Source of the DNA: Candidatus Fukatsuia symbiotica
Lineage (GTDB): Bacteria > Pseudomonadota > Gammaproteobacteria > Enterobacterales > Enterobacteriaceae
Assembly (NCBI RefSeq): GCF_003122425.1
Contig: NZ_CP021661.1
Span: 1 to 64,000 of the forward strand
Length of the DNA stretch: 64,000 nucleotides
Reading direction: 5' to 3'
Shown: piece by piece, positions 52,444 through 62,325 of the stretch
How the letters are laid out: the number at the start of each line of letters is the position of its first letter
Numbering within the stretch: the first letter of the stretch is position 1
Translations under genes and position numbers: made by a program
Notes under the pieces: generated by a model
The model's input: only the letters and a program-made list of their open reading frames with translations
Told to the model about the DNA's origin: nothing
Databases searched by the model: none

Positions 52444-52808
52444 AAGGGTACACTACACAGCACTTGCACCCTTTCCTAGTGCTTTTCGGCAGCACCCAAC
52501 CAATGTTGAGCAAGAATCTAGCACTTTTTTTTAAGATAATCAATTCAATCGATTTGCTAACAGCCCAGAGAACAATTTTACTACCCACAATCAACACCAT
52601 TTTGGCTATTTTTACCCTCCTTCGTTAGCGACTCAGAGGAAAATTTGGCGAAAAGGTTAGCAAATGTTTGTAGGCACTATGATGGCTTATATTTCGATAT
52701 CGGTATATCGTCTAAAAGATGATTTTGAGCTTAAAAAATAATCAATCAATACATTATTTAAAAATAAGGGCTGATTTTTCAGCCCTAGATACGGGTCGAT
52801 CTCGCTCA
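52444..52808. other. Intergenic region upstream of the third replicon
   Basis: Homology to the arms continues to about 52535 (shared GTGCTTTTCGGCAGCAC), then stops. The copB-like gene present in the arms is missing. The second 103-bp direct repeat lies at 52663-52765. I see no other gene. Confidence 0.6.
52663..52765 (+). repeat. 103-bp direct repeat, right of third replicon
   Basis: This is the partner of 50793-50895, 1,870 bp away in the same orientation, with the same internal palindrome. Confidence 0.85.
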
Positions 52809-53102
52809 TTAACTTAATTTCAATTGTTTACGGCAATGACAAAGACATGAATTAATCAGATGTTTATTTATCAAAAAATGAAATAGTGCCCTCAACTCAG
52901 AATAATTACCTAATTCGTATTTTTTTCTTGCGTTATTTAAATGTGAGTTCACCGTACTGATGCTGAGATTTAATAACAATGAAATTTTACTACGATGCAA
53001 ACCCGAACAATAAAGTGACAGTACTTTAATTTCTACTGGAGAAAGTGCAGAAAAAACTTCGTGATAAGCTGTCGTATCGTTAATATGAAATGCTTTCATC
53101 AT
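52809..53102 (-). CDS. LuxR-type helix-turn-helix protein
   Basis: This 97-residue protein is essentially only a GerE/LuxR-type DNA-binding domain: ALSPVEIKVLSLYCSGLHRS, ISLLLNLSISTVNSHLNNAR, KKYELGNYSELRAL. An AGGAG ribosome-binding site precedes the start. It has no sensor domain. It lies 45 bp downstream of the PAS-LuxR gene at 53148 on the same strand, so they may be co-transcribed. Confidence 0.82.
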   Translation of the reverse strand: MMKAFHINDTTAYHEVFSALSPVEIKVLSLYCSGLHRSKISLLLNLSISTVNSHLNNARKKYELGNYSELRALFHFLINKHLINSCLCHCRKQLKLS

Positions 53103-53147
53103 TAGCTCCTAAAAGATAAATTAGCGTACAAATCAGCACTCCCTGCT

Positions 53148-53786
53148 CTAACTCCTCGCGCTAACGCTAATGACGTGGCTCCCCGTAGAAAGAAATTTTG
53201 ACGGAATATAGTTATCTATGCCTTTCAATTGGCAAAAATTCCTGACTTGGCTTGAATAACCAACCCCTAATTTTTTGTAGATAATATATAATTTGTTTTC
53301 TATCGTGCGGGGAGACCGGTTTAATTTTTTGGCTATTTCCTTCTTTCCTAATCTATTTAATAGAAAAAAAATAATCTCCCATTCTTTTTTTGTGAATGTT
53401 TTGTTCGGCTGCTGTACTGTTGCAAGGCGCGGTGATTTTTTATCAACGCATTCCAGCAAAGAAAAAAAAGGAAAAGGACGTGCATAGCAAAACACCCCAT
53501 TGCAATTTCCATCTTCATCAAACAGCGGAAAAAAATCAAAAAGATAGGGCTGTATTATCTGTTCAAGTCCATAAGGCAGGATATTGAGCACGGATAAGAG
53601 GGACTGCTGGGTGCGGGTCTGTTTCTCTTGCGCTTGAAAGACAGTCATCGCGTGAGACGGAACTGTGCTATCAGTCTTGCCCAGCAGCTCACACAGCGGT
53701 GGATTGGCATAAATCGTGGATGCGGCATCAGTGAGACCACAGGGATCAGTACTGTGCAGGCAGGTCAACATCAGGGATTTATTCAT
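53148..53786 (-). CDS. PAS-LuxR transcriptional regulator 1
   Basis: This 212-residue protein has an N-terminal PAS-like domain (CGLTDAASTIYANPPLCELL ... YLFDFFPLFDEDGNCNGVFC) and a C-terminal LuxR-type HTH (FTKKEWEIIFFLLNRLGKKE, KKLNRSPRTIENKLYIIYKK). GGGAGG precedes the ATG. PAS4-LuxR solos of this kind are abundant in Photorhabdus and Xenorhabdus, where they are proposed to sense eukaryotic signals; the ligand here is unknown. Confidence 0.85.
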   Translation of the reverse strand: MNKSLMLTCLHSTDPCGLTDAASTIYANPPLCELLGKTDSTVPSHAMTVFQAQEKQTRTQQSLLSVLNILPYGLEQIIQPYLFDFFPLFDEDGNCNGVFCYARPFPFFSLLECVDKKSPRLATVQQPNKTFTKKEWEIIFFLLNRLGKKEIAKKLNRSPRTIENKLYIIYKKLGVGYSSQVRNFCQLKGIDNYIPSKFLSTGSHVISVSARS

Positions 53787-53988
53787 GCTGCACCTCCCAA
53801 CTTCAGGAGATGTGTGCGTTGACGCAAGGTCAAGTTGTGCGAAATACGGGCAAACAACACCAGTATGATAGGTTGTGCTTCACATATGAGCACGCGGAAG
53901 GTAGACTTTTTCATAGTCCGACTCCTAGTTTAGTTAGGTTTTGGATTAGCTATTCGTAGGTGTTGGCTCACCTGCGAGTAGCGATTAA

Positions 53989-54543
53989 TTAGTCATAACT
54001 AATTTCATTTTCACTATAAATTACTGGTACAACTTTAAGTTTCTTAACTTCTTCCCATCCTTTTTCCTGTTCACATTCATGCGCGACGATAGTTGCCGAA
54101 AAAACAGCCTTTCTTTGAAAAGGACTTCCAGAAAAAGCAATTTTTTCGTTCACCACATAAGTATTAACATTTCCTGTTTTTATTATTTGTACATAGTTAT
54201 GCTTGGCTAAATGAGATACTGCCCTTGTGATAGTTGCTCTAGACTTATCTATAATTTTGCATAAGGCTCTATTGGATATAGTTACTGCATTTGTTCCAAT
54301 CTGCATATGTTCCCGAATTATACTAAATACTAGTGATGCTGCTGGGCTTTCTTGCTGTAAAGCTCTCAAGTTTTTTTCAGCCTCACGAGACATCATATAG
54401 TAACCACCTGGAACAAAATTCTTTGTCCTGCGCTGCTCAGCAATAACGTCATTCAACTTATCAGTCGTTAGATTAAGTAGATTTCTTGTTTTTGATAATT
54501 TTTTCCTTAGATCATCAACTGATTCTTTTTCCATGGTGCGCAT
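53989..54543 (-). CDS. Winged-helix DNA-binding protein, RepL-like
   Basis: This 184-residue protein has residues about 65-125 (AASLVFSIIREHMQIGTNAV, ISNRALCKIIDKSRATITRA, VSHLAKHNYVQIIKTGNVNT) forming a winged helix-turn-helix like that of RepL-type initiators and related plasmid regulators. Clusters of short repeats lie directly upstream, as expected for an autoregulated replication initiator. A pure regulator is the alternative. The start may be M4 (54534). Confidence 0.65.
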   Translation of the reverse strand: MRTMEKESVDDLRKKLSKTRNLLNLTTDKLNDVIAEQRRTKNFVPGGYYMMSREAEKNLRALQQESPAASLVFSIIREHMQIGTNAVTISNRALCKIIDKSRATITRAVSHLAKHNYVQIIKTGNVNTYVVNEKIAFSGSPFQRKAVFSATIVAHECEQEKGWEEVKKLKVVPVIYSENEISYD

Positions 54544-55317
54544 CCCGTGAGCCTATAAGTGCTCATTTATGAGTTATGAGTGCTCTCATATGAGGCAATA
54601 TAGCTAGAGTATTAATCAAAACCGAGGGTGAGTCAACATGCATCAAAAAAATTTAAGTAAACTCATTAGTGCTCATAGCTCATGAGCTGAAGAGGTGCAC
54701 AACATGAGCATATCAACAATAAAAAATTATTTTAATATCAATTTATTAATTGATGATACCTTTCTATTTCTACACTAGCTTAACTGAGACGGTTATAAAC
54801 ATTAACTGAGCCAGTTATAATTTATAATCATCTCAGTTATAAAAAGTTTTATAAAAATGTTATTTTTCAATAAATTATATATATATTCTCATTCTATTAT
54901 ATTGTATACATACGCCGTATTTTTAAGGTATTAATTTTTTAATAAAAAATACTTAAAAATTTACCCCTGTGTTACATATCCTCATATTGAGGACTAATGT
55001 TCCTTAATAATATGAGGATAAATAATTATTATAATTAATTGAATTTAAATAAAAAAATACCACTACCTCCTTCTATTATATTCTTACGACTTCCGCCAGC
55101 CAAAAACACAACCCCAGTGCTTACTTTTTTATCAAAGAGTGACCGAGTTCCTTTTTGACACCAGATGATATTCCGCTTCCTCGAACGGCCTTCGCAAAGC
55201 GAAGGCCATTCTTGCGGCGAGCGTTGCGGATCTAAAAAATCCGTTTTAATTCAAATTTTTAAAAAATCGGTTTAATCATCCCGCTAAGGATTAGGGATTG
55301 GCTGTAGCGGTCTGAAT
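54544..55317. promoter_or_regulatory. AT-rich region with iteron-like repeats
   Basis: Near the gene start GTGCTCAT-type half-sites occur four or more times (54559-54567, 54579-54591, 54669-54685, 54703-54711), several as palindromes with ATGAG. Further on, TAACTGAGACGGTTATAA (54780-54797), TAACTGAGCCAGTTATAA (54803-54820) and CTCAGTTATAA (54832-54842) form a second repeat family. Very AT-rich sequence follows, then a hairpin GGCCTTCGC/GCGAAGGCC at 55187-55207. It has the look of an origin for the RepL-like protein. Confidence 0.5.
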
Positions 55318-55524
55318 TTACCTTTCGTCAAACGACCCCAAGCCCGCTTCAACCTGATCCAACAGCTCCAACAACCCGTCAAGCGCTTCCTCACAAAAAG
55401 CATGATCCCTGCCGGCCTCCTGATGCAACGGTAACGTATTCAAATAGCCTGCGAATTTGTCCCTTAAATCGCAAGGAGTTATAGTGCATAAGCCTCTTTT
55501 TTCCGGGGTCAAGGTCGTTTTCAT
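55318..55524 (-). CDS. Small hypothetical protein
   Basis: This 68-residue frame starts MKTTLTPEKRGLCTITPCDL and ends with FCEEALDGLLELLDQVEAGL. The composition is protein-like, but no family or ribosome-binding site supports it strongly. Confidence 0.35.
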   Translation of the reverse strand: MKTTLTPEKRGLCTITPCDLRDKFAGYLNTLPLHQEAGRDHAFCEEALDGLLELLDQVEAGLGSFDER

Positions 55525-55572
55525 GAGGGTTCCTCCCTTGTATCCAAACAAATTGATTGCCTGTTTTGCCAA

Positions 55573-56193
55573 GAAAACTCAGTCCTGCGCCCACTTGCGT
55601 GGACGCAGAGTGAATTCACTTTTGTTACTTGGATTGCTGATCCCTGAATTCGAACCAGTCGCCCTGTTCGTCGAAAAACATCCTGTTCTCGCCCCAAGCC
55701 CGGCTTTCGTTTATCGCCCACCGTCCGGCTATCCAATCTGTGCTGACAGTTTCTGTCCGCTTTATCCCCTATTGGAAAAGGGGTTTTTCTCTAAATGCAG
55801 GCAATACAAAGCCCTGCGTTAAACACGAATAAATAATAAAAATGTCTTCATGTAATAAAACGGCAAGGATTTCCCGTGCAGCGCATGACTGCTTCACGTT
55901 ATATCTTATTATTAAAATAAATCCTTCATCCCTTTTATAATCTGCGAAGCGCATCGCAAATTTTCAGCACTTATTCTTTTTTCTCTTTTCTATATTCATC
56001 ACGAACAGTGAATAATTTATTATACCTCTAGGAAAGGCGTTTTATTTTATATTTGGTAAATAGCGATTTTCTGGCTTTCTTTTTTTCTTTAGCCAATTTA
56101 TTAATTTATAAAATAATTTTTTATTTTCATTTCTCTTTTTATCTAATATCTTATATCTTAATTCTCGGTTTCTCGCTCTACTTTGTCGATTGC
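55573..56193. other. Intergenic region without a convincing gene
   Basis: Several short overlapping frames exist on both strands (for example 55457-55822 on the plus strand), none with a recognisable motif or convincing start. The right half is AT-rich. Confidence 0.5.
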
Positions 56194-56898
56194 TCATAAT
56201 GACGCCTCCCTATTTTCAATAAACTGGATACCAAGCGGGATAAATTCAGGTGGAATATAACGATCAAATCCGGTTTTCTGGCAAAATTTTCTAAATTCTT
56301 TCAAGGAACTGACTGCCGATTTTTGGTACATCCTGCATAAATTATTTTCTATCGTTCGATGAGAGCGAGAAAGTTTCCTCGCGATCTCCTTAGCACTCAT
56401 CGACTGTAATATGAAAAATATGATTCTCAGCTCTGACTTGTTAAATAATTTCATTGGAGGAGCCACCTTTAATCCTGATGGGGTGATCCTGCTCGCATAT
56501 TGCTGTGGTGAAACAAAATCCATTTTTTTGCCATAAAACACCGTGCCTACGCACTCATTATTTTCATCATAGAGCGGAAATTTTTCATACAAATAAGGTT
56601 GCAACTTTTTCTCTCGACCAAAAAAATGGGTTTTAATGATAGTTACTCTTTGCCCACTGCTGATAGTTTCTTGATCCTGTTTTTTCAATTCTTCAGCAAA
56701 TTCCGCGACCGGTGTGGGAAGTTGATCATCGCTTTTTCCTTCAATTTTAAATTTATCAGGGATATTTAAAAATTTACGAAAAGCACGATTGGTATAAATA
56801 AACCGTGATTCACAATCTTTTATTCCCCAAATATCTTCACTGTGTTCCATTATAGAAATAAGGGAAAATGATTTTAACGAAACCGCCATCTTTTTCAT
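56194..56898 (-). CDS. PAS-LuxR transcriptional regulator 2
   Basis: This 234-residue protein starts MKKMAVSLKSFSLISIMEHS, with GGAGGGA upstream; the longer TTG start contains that ribosome-binding site. It has a PAS-like domain (EDIWGIKDCESRFIYTNRAF ... YEKFPLYDENNECVGTVFYG) and a C-terminal HTH (FNKSELRIIFFILQSMSAKE, RKLSRSHRTIENNLCRMYQK). It is clearly paralogous to the gene at 58008-58739. Confidence 0.88.
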   Translation of the reverse strand: MKKMAVSLKSFSLISIMEHSEDIWGIKDCESRFIYTNRAFRKFLNIPDKFKIEGKSDDQLPTPVAEFAEELKKQDQETISSGQRVTIIKTHFFGREKKLQPYLYEKFPLYDENNECVGTVFYGKKMDFVSPQQYASRITPSGLKVAPPMKLFNKSELRIIFFILQSMSAKEIARKLSRSHRTIENNLCRMYQKSAVSSLKEFRKFCQKTGFDRYIPPEFIPLGIQFIENREASL

Positions 56899-56919
56899 AA
56901 AAAATAAATCTCCCTCCAA

Positions 56920-57608
56920 TTAATTTTTATTTGTAAGAAGACTAATAATTATTTTAATTTTTTGAAAAACTTGTATTACAAAAACAAAATTTAGCATCCA
57001 TCATTAATATGATATATTATAACTAGTTATAATGTTTTCCCTGGTATCAGTCTTACAAAGAAAATAAATACATAATGTGATATAGAATATCAATCATATT
57101 ATTATTACAGTATTTATCCTTAAAATTTTACATACATCCACTTTATAAATTTAATTATAATGGAACCCAAAACTAATTATGTCACATTCATCATTCATAA
57201 TTTTCCACTATTTGCTTCACAAGCATTACCATGTTACATAACATATTCAACATCAGTACTTAATGCTCCATATGACTGAAAGTTTGTCGAATATAAAAAT
57301 AAATATAAGCAAGTTGACTCTACTTCAGATTCTGGTTTAGTGCCCTCAATTAAGTGATCAGTTACCATAGCGGTTTTCTTAATTTATTCAGCATTAGCAA
57401 TCTATTCTTCATTTCTTCGTGTTCATCAATAAACGTGTCACACACCTTACTTCACCTATGTTCCTCCATTTGAACAAGATACTATCTGGATGTTTTCCAT
57501 ATAGAGTACTTGATACCTTTTTTCTTCACTTTTTTAACAGAACATTAAACCGTACGTAGGAACTTTGTGCTTATTCTGCAACTATGGGTACCATAGGAGA
57601 GCATAAGG
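56920..57608. other. AT-rich intergenic region
   Basis: About 690 bp of strongly AT-rich sequence between divergent genes, with no supported gene. It presumably holds promoters of the flanking regulators, but no clear sites stand out. Confidence 0.5.
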
Positions 57609-57638
57609 GTGAGATTCCCTTGGGCTACTCGACCACTT

Positions 57639-57908
57639 ATGATGAAAATAAGCTTTATCACTCTCCGAAAACACATTTTCTCTAACACAGATAATTATTC
57701 CCTCGAAGAAAAACGTGGGATATATAACGACATCATAAGTCTCCTCGATTTACCTAAGAACATCAAAAGATCCGAGACTTTAATACTGCAACAAAGCCAT
57801 CAAAACACACATAGGTCAAAATATTTAAAACCAAATGCATTATCTTTGAACGGTAGCTCAAACCTCACGACGGAAAAACCAAATAACAAAATATACACAC
57901 ACTCTTGA
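57639..57908 (+). CDS. Small hypothetical protein
   Basis: This frame of 89 residues starts MMKISFITLRKHIFSNTDNY, followed by SLEEKRGIYNDIISLLDLPK, and ends in a polar tail. It resembles no family I know. It lies 100 bp upstream of a PAS-LuxR gene. Confidence 0.35.
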   Translation: MMKISFITLRKHIFSNTDNYSLEEKRGIYNDIISLLDLPKNIKRSETLILQQSHQNTHRSKYLKPNALSLNGSSNLTTEKPNNKIYTHS

Positions 57909-58007
57909 AACTCACTTTTTACAGGAGTAAATTGTACTTACTCTGACTTAGAGATTTGCTGAATTCTCTGTTGTCACTCAGGGTTTTGTTTTAGTCTTAG
58001 GAGATAT

Positions 58008-58739
58008 ATGATGGATAAAATTAAATCAGATAAAATACAAAACTCTCAAAATTTGGTTGTAGAATCTCTAAATTCATTACCACTCATTTCAATCACAGAA
58101 CATAGCAATGAACCATGGGTTATAAGAGACTGCCAATCACGATATGTATATGTCAATCAAGCGGGGCTTGATTTCTTAGGCTTACCCGCTAATTTTAACA
58201 TTGAAGGTAAATTGGACAACGAATGCCCGGCTGATTGGGCAGAATTCGCCGCAGAATACCAAGCAAACGACAGAAAAGCAGAAAAGACCGGAAAGCGTGT
58301 AGCTATTATCTCAACTAATTTTTATGGGCGAAAAAAAATACTGGAACCTTATTACCTTCCAAGATTTCCAATTTACAATAAATTGGGTGAATGTATAGGT
58401 ACTTTAACAAATGCAAGCAAGTTAAATTTTATTTCTCTTTCTCAATATGTGAACCAGCGAACGCCTTCTGTTTTAACGCTTACTCCTCCCACGACCCTCT
58501 TTACCGAGAAAGAACTTAGAGTGATATTTTTTATATTACAGCCCATGACAGCTAAAATGGTGGGGGATAGACTTTGCCGTGCTAAAAAGACGATAGAAAA
58601 TAACCTAAGGGTCATATATGATAAAGCAGGTGTCAGTTCTTTAAAAGATTTCAGAGAATGGTGTGGAACGATAGGTTTAGATCTATATATTCCCCCTGAA
58701 TTTGTAAAACCCAGAGTACAGTCTCAGAGGCTGTCTTGA
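58008..58739 (+). CDS. PAS-LuxR transcriptional regulator 3, 3' end altered by IS
   Basis: This 243-residue protein has a PAS-like domain (EPWVIRDCQSRYVYVNQAGL ... LPRFPIYNKLGECIGTL) and a C-terminal HTH (FTEKELRVIFFILQPMTAKM, RLCRAKKTIENNLRVIYDK). AGGAGA precedes the start. The last four codons and stop lie inside the terminal repeat of the IS5-family element, so the original C-terminus was replaced by QRLS. The DNA-binding domain is complete. Confidence 0.88.
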   Translation: MMDKIKSDKIQNSQNLVVESLNSLPLISITEHSNEPWVIRDCQSRYVYVNQAGLDFLGLPANFNIEGKLDNECPADWAEFAAEYQANDRKAEKTGKRVAIISTNFYGRKKILEPYYLPRFPIYNKLGECIGTLTNASKLNFISLSQYVNQRTPSVLTLTPPTTLFTEKELRVIFFILQPMTAKMVGDRLCRAKKTIENNLRVIYDKAGVSSLKDFREWCGTIGLDLYIPPEFVKPRVQSQRLS

Positions 58740-59613
58740 AATAATTTCATCGTAGTTTGGCAAGAGTAAGACGTACCATAGCAATTCTGAATATATTTTC
58801 AGCGGTGGCGGTAAGGATTTCAACCTCCTTTGCCAGGCGCCGAAACCCATTAAGCGAAGCAAAGGTACGTTCAACAATCCACCGTATAGGCAAGACCGCG
58901 AAGACATCTTTAATTTTTGTCGAGATGTTTAATTTCAGTTTTAATCGCTCTTCAACAAATTCTACTGCTGTGCCCCGATAGCCGGCATCCCCCGAAAACG
59001 CTTTGATTGATGGATATTTTTCAGCGGCTCGTTCGAATACAGCAACGCCCGCTTTCGTGTCGTTGATATTGGCTTTGTGTACCGACACATGCAGTAAATT
59101 CCCCAATGTATCAACGATAATATGCCGTTTTCTGCCTTTTATTTTCTTACCGCCATCGAATCCTCTTTCTTCGCTGGCATAGACCGTTTTAACGCTTTGG
59201 GAATCAATAATCGCATAACTGGGCACCCTTCTTTTTTTTTGAGTGGCGATATTGCTCGTTTAGCTTATCTAGGGCACATTCCCATACGCCTGCTTTATTC
59301 CAGCGGCTGAAATGGTCATAAACCGTCTTCCACGGGGGGAAATCTTTTGGCATCATCCGCCACTGGCAGCCGCTTTTCACGACATACAAAATCGCATCCA
59401 CAATTGTTTTTTTATCATGTTTCGATTTGCGGCCTCGTTTATCACTAGGGTTGAAATAATTCTTTATTATCAACCATTCGGCGTCTTTTAAGTCACTTTG
59501 GTACACAAAATATTCCCAGAAAAATAAAAATAGGCAGGTTTACGAAAAAATTATTGTAAAACAGTATATTTACTCTTGCCAAGCAAGATTAAATTATTTC
59601 AAGACGGGTTCTC
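58727..59613 (-). mobile_element. IS5-family (IS427-like) insertion sequence
   Basis: About 887 bp, with imperfect terminal repeats sharing GTCTTGAAATAATTT and TTGGCAAGAGTAA (left from 58727, right to 59613). It is inserted at the very end of the PAS-LuxR gene. The exact target duplication is unclear. Confidence 0.87.
58747..59506 (-). CDS. IS5-family transposase in two overlapping frames
   Basis: OrfA (59506 down to 59204) has LKDAEWLIIKNYF and DAILYVVKSGCQWRMMPKDF. OrfB (59226 down to 58747) carries the DDE core: YAIIDSQSVKTVYASEERGF, IKAFSGDAGYRGTAVEFV and RWIVERTFASLNGFRRLAKE. The frames overlap at an A9G tract (plus-strand C then T9 at 59231-59240), the usual place for programmed frameshifting in the IS427 group, so the element may be active. 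Confidence 0.88.
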
Positions 59614-59893
59614 AATCTTTTTGAGTATTTGCGCTCATTCATACACATGAAAAACTAACTTTAGGCGTTTCGATGAATCTAGCTTTCTCAGCACGCTCTT
59701 AGCCATCGTTGTGTTCCTGTTGGTGAAGCTACTTCTTAGTTACTACGATCTTTTCAACTAAGATGAAGTGACGAAATTTCCGGCGTACAACCCCATGTTT
59801 GATACTTTTCATGTACGCATTCAATACATACATATTGTTGTTTACCCGACTTTATTGTACTATTTTAATACGTAAAAAAAGGAAAGATCTCCC
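59614..59893. other. Intergenic region upstream of tacA
   Basis: About 280 bp without a convincing gene. It probably carries the tacAT promoter and operator near 59850-59880. Confidence 0.4.
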
Positions 59894-60693
<800 letters not shown>

Positions 60694-61305
60694 ATGAATG
60701 ATGAAAATTCAAAATATGAAGCGACAAACCTCAGCAAACTCCCGGCCAGTATCTCCGTTAAAAAGCGCGGAAACACCTATGTCATTTTTAGAAACGGCCA
60801 TGAAGAAATAGGTGGCATCGTTGTTTGTGGTACTCCGTTAGGTGATACTCAGCTTCAGCCCTATGTTGAGGAGCCACAAGATAGGAACAAAACAATTGTC
60901 GCTTTGGTAGCACAGCAAATGTCAGATGCGCTACTGGTGCATATAGCTAAAAAGCCTGAGTATTTAAGACGTGACGCCTTCCCGCCAAACTTTGTTCCCG
61001 CAGGGACAGAGGTTCTTGAAAACAAGGTGTTTCCTTGCTCAAAATGCAATCAGATCGTTGCCAGACTGGTATTTTCCTGGAACACTGCGTCAACAGAAGA
61101 AATGGAAATGGTAGGTAAAAAGTTCGAGCTGGAAGCCTCCGTTTCTGATTATCCGGTATGGGTGCTTGGCGCCCCTGATTGCGATGATAACGATATTGCA
61201 AAGTACCTGACCTTTCAAATTGCGCCTACAAAAGGCGCCGTTTATTGGGAACATCCGGACGACATGAACAAGCGGTTGATCGCGCTGGATGTTAACCATT
61301 GCTGA
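60694..61305 (+). CDS. Unknown protein downstream of tacAT
   Basis: This 203-residue soluble protein begins immediately after the tacT stop. It contains a CSKC motif (FPCSKCNQIVARLVF) and further acidic regions. It is not recognised. Its position, without any gap, suggests co-transcription with the TA pair. Confidence 0.55.
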   Translation: MNDENSKYEATNLSKLPASISVKKRGNTYVIFRNGHEEIGGIVVCGTPLGDTQLQPYVEEPQDRNKTIVALVAQQMSDALLVHIAKKPEYLRRDAFPPNFVPAGTEVLENKVFPCSKCNQIVARLVFSWNTASTEEMEMVGKKFELEASVSDYPVWVLGAPDCDDNDIAKYLTFQIAPTKGAVYWEHPDDMNKRLIALDVNHC

Positions 61306-61317
61306 GTGGTCTACGAA

Positions 61318-61410
61318 TCACACACTAGCCGTTTGTTTCCCAATAGCTCTATACACAGTTGGACGTGATACTGAAAACACTTCAGCACGAGTACTCCCCC
61401 GTTCCGTGCA
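61318..61410 (-). pseudogene. C-terminal remnant of a serine recombinase
   Basis: The minus strand reads STRAEVFSVSRPTVYRAIGK before a stop at 61318, matching the HTH end of Tn3-type resolvases and Hin-type invertases. The catalytic domain is missing, so it is a relic of a transposon or invertase gene. Confidence 0.6.
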
Positions 61411-61457
61411 TGTGACGTGGCTCTTTCTGTTGTTTATCAGAGAGTTTTGGTTGTTTA

Positions 61458-61479
61458 CCCCACACTTTTTTATGCTCTC
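61458..61479 (+). repeat. 22-bp repeat, solo ISKra4-type end
   Basis: CCCCACACTTTTTTATGCTC and two more bases recur at 63911-63932, directly downstream of the ISKra4-family fragment. The copy here has no transposase beside it and is probably a remnant end. Confidence 0.6.
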
Positions 61480-61511
61480 CTAAGTCGGTTCGCTGTTCCA
61501 CTACTCCCCAA

Positions 61512-61913
61512 TCAGGAGAGCAGCTGAGTTCTGATAGATCCGAGCTTTTTAAGTATTGCTACAGCCTTTTTATCAAAAGTAGCGAAAATCTCGCCGCCGA
61601 GGGCAAAACCTTCATAGGCTATGACGCCATCGGCAAAGTCGCCACCAGAACGAAGCATTGCAATACCGGCATCTACTGCACCCTGGTTAACTTTGACGTT
61701 ATCAGCTTCTATGAGAATCCCTATAGCGTCGGCTATATCCTCGTTTGCCAGTTTATAGCCTCGTGACAGGTTCCATACGACTTCACAAAGTACCGGCAAA
61801 GGAATAGTTACCAATATTGCTTCTTTCATTACTTTACGCGCTATAGTGGCCTGTTTTATATCATCGGCCAGCAGGTAGCGGAGTACAACATTGGTATCGA
61901 TGGCAAGTTTCAT
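61512..61913 (-). CDS. vapC: PIN-domain toxin VapC
   Basis: This 133-residue PIN ribonuclease starts MKLAIDTNVVLRYLLADDIK, with the catalytic Asp in IDTN. It has PLPVLCEVVWNLSRGY with the conserved Glu and GGDFADGVIAYEG and FATFDKKA for the remaining acidic residues. It overlaps vapB by four bases. Confidence 0.92.
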   Translation of the reverse strand: MKLAIDTNVVLRYLLADDIKQATIARKVMKEAILVTIPLPVLCEVVWNLSRGYKLANEDIADAIGILIEADNVKVNQGAVDAGIAMLRSGGDFADGVIAYEGFALGGEIFATFDKKAVAILKKLGSIRTQLLS

Positions 61914-62167
61914 TTTTCACTCGCCCAACCCTTGCGAGCTATCTCGTTCATGTCGTCGATAGACAAAACAACATTGCCCTTATTTTTTGCCCGGAGGATC
62001 CCAAATGCATCTTCAATGTTTCGCCCTTCCCGCACTGCTTGAATTACTGCCCGACCACCTGGAAGCGTATTGACGTTTATTTTCTGGCCGGGTTTAATGC
62101 CAAGGTGTCTCAGAAGTGTTTGCTTAAACGTCACCTGGCCTTTCGCCGTGACTGTAAGGGTAGTCAT
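61910..62167 (-). CDS. vapB: AbrB-family antitoxin VapB
   Basis: This 85-residue antitoxin has an AbrB-fold N-terminus (LTVTAKGQVTFKQTLLRHLG, IKPGQKINVNTLPGG) and a C-terminal toxin-binding tail. It is coupled with vapC by an ATGA overlap. Confidence 0.9.
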   Translation of the reverse strand: MTTLTVTAKGQVTFKQTLLRHLGIKPGQKINVNTLPGGRAVIQAVREGRNIEDAFGILRAKNKGNVVLSIDDMNEIARKGWASEK

Positions 62168-62325
62168 GCTGCTAACCTCATTTATTGAACATGACCATAT
62201 AGTAAGGCAACATCACCTTACTAGCAAGCAATTATCATGGTTTTGGGTTTTCGTCGAGGTAAATACAATGATGTTATTGGAGATTTTCCAATTTGATATT
62301 TTTGCGTCAGATACCGTCTTGCCCA

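Noticed and set aside
55457..55822. 121-codon plus-strand frame
   Set aside because: It overlaps other frames on the opposite strand, has no ribosome-binding site and no recognisable domain.
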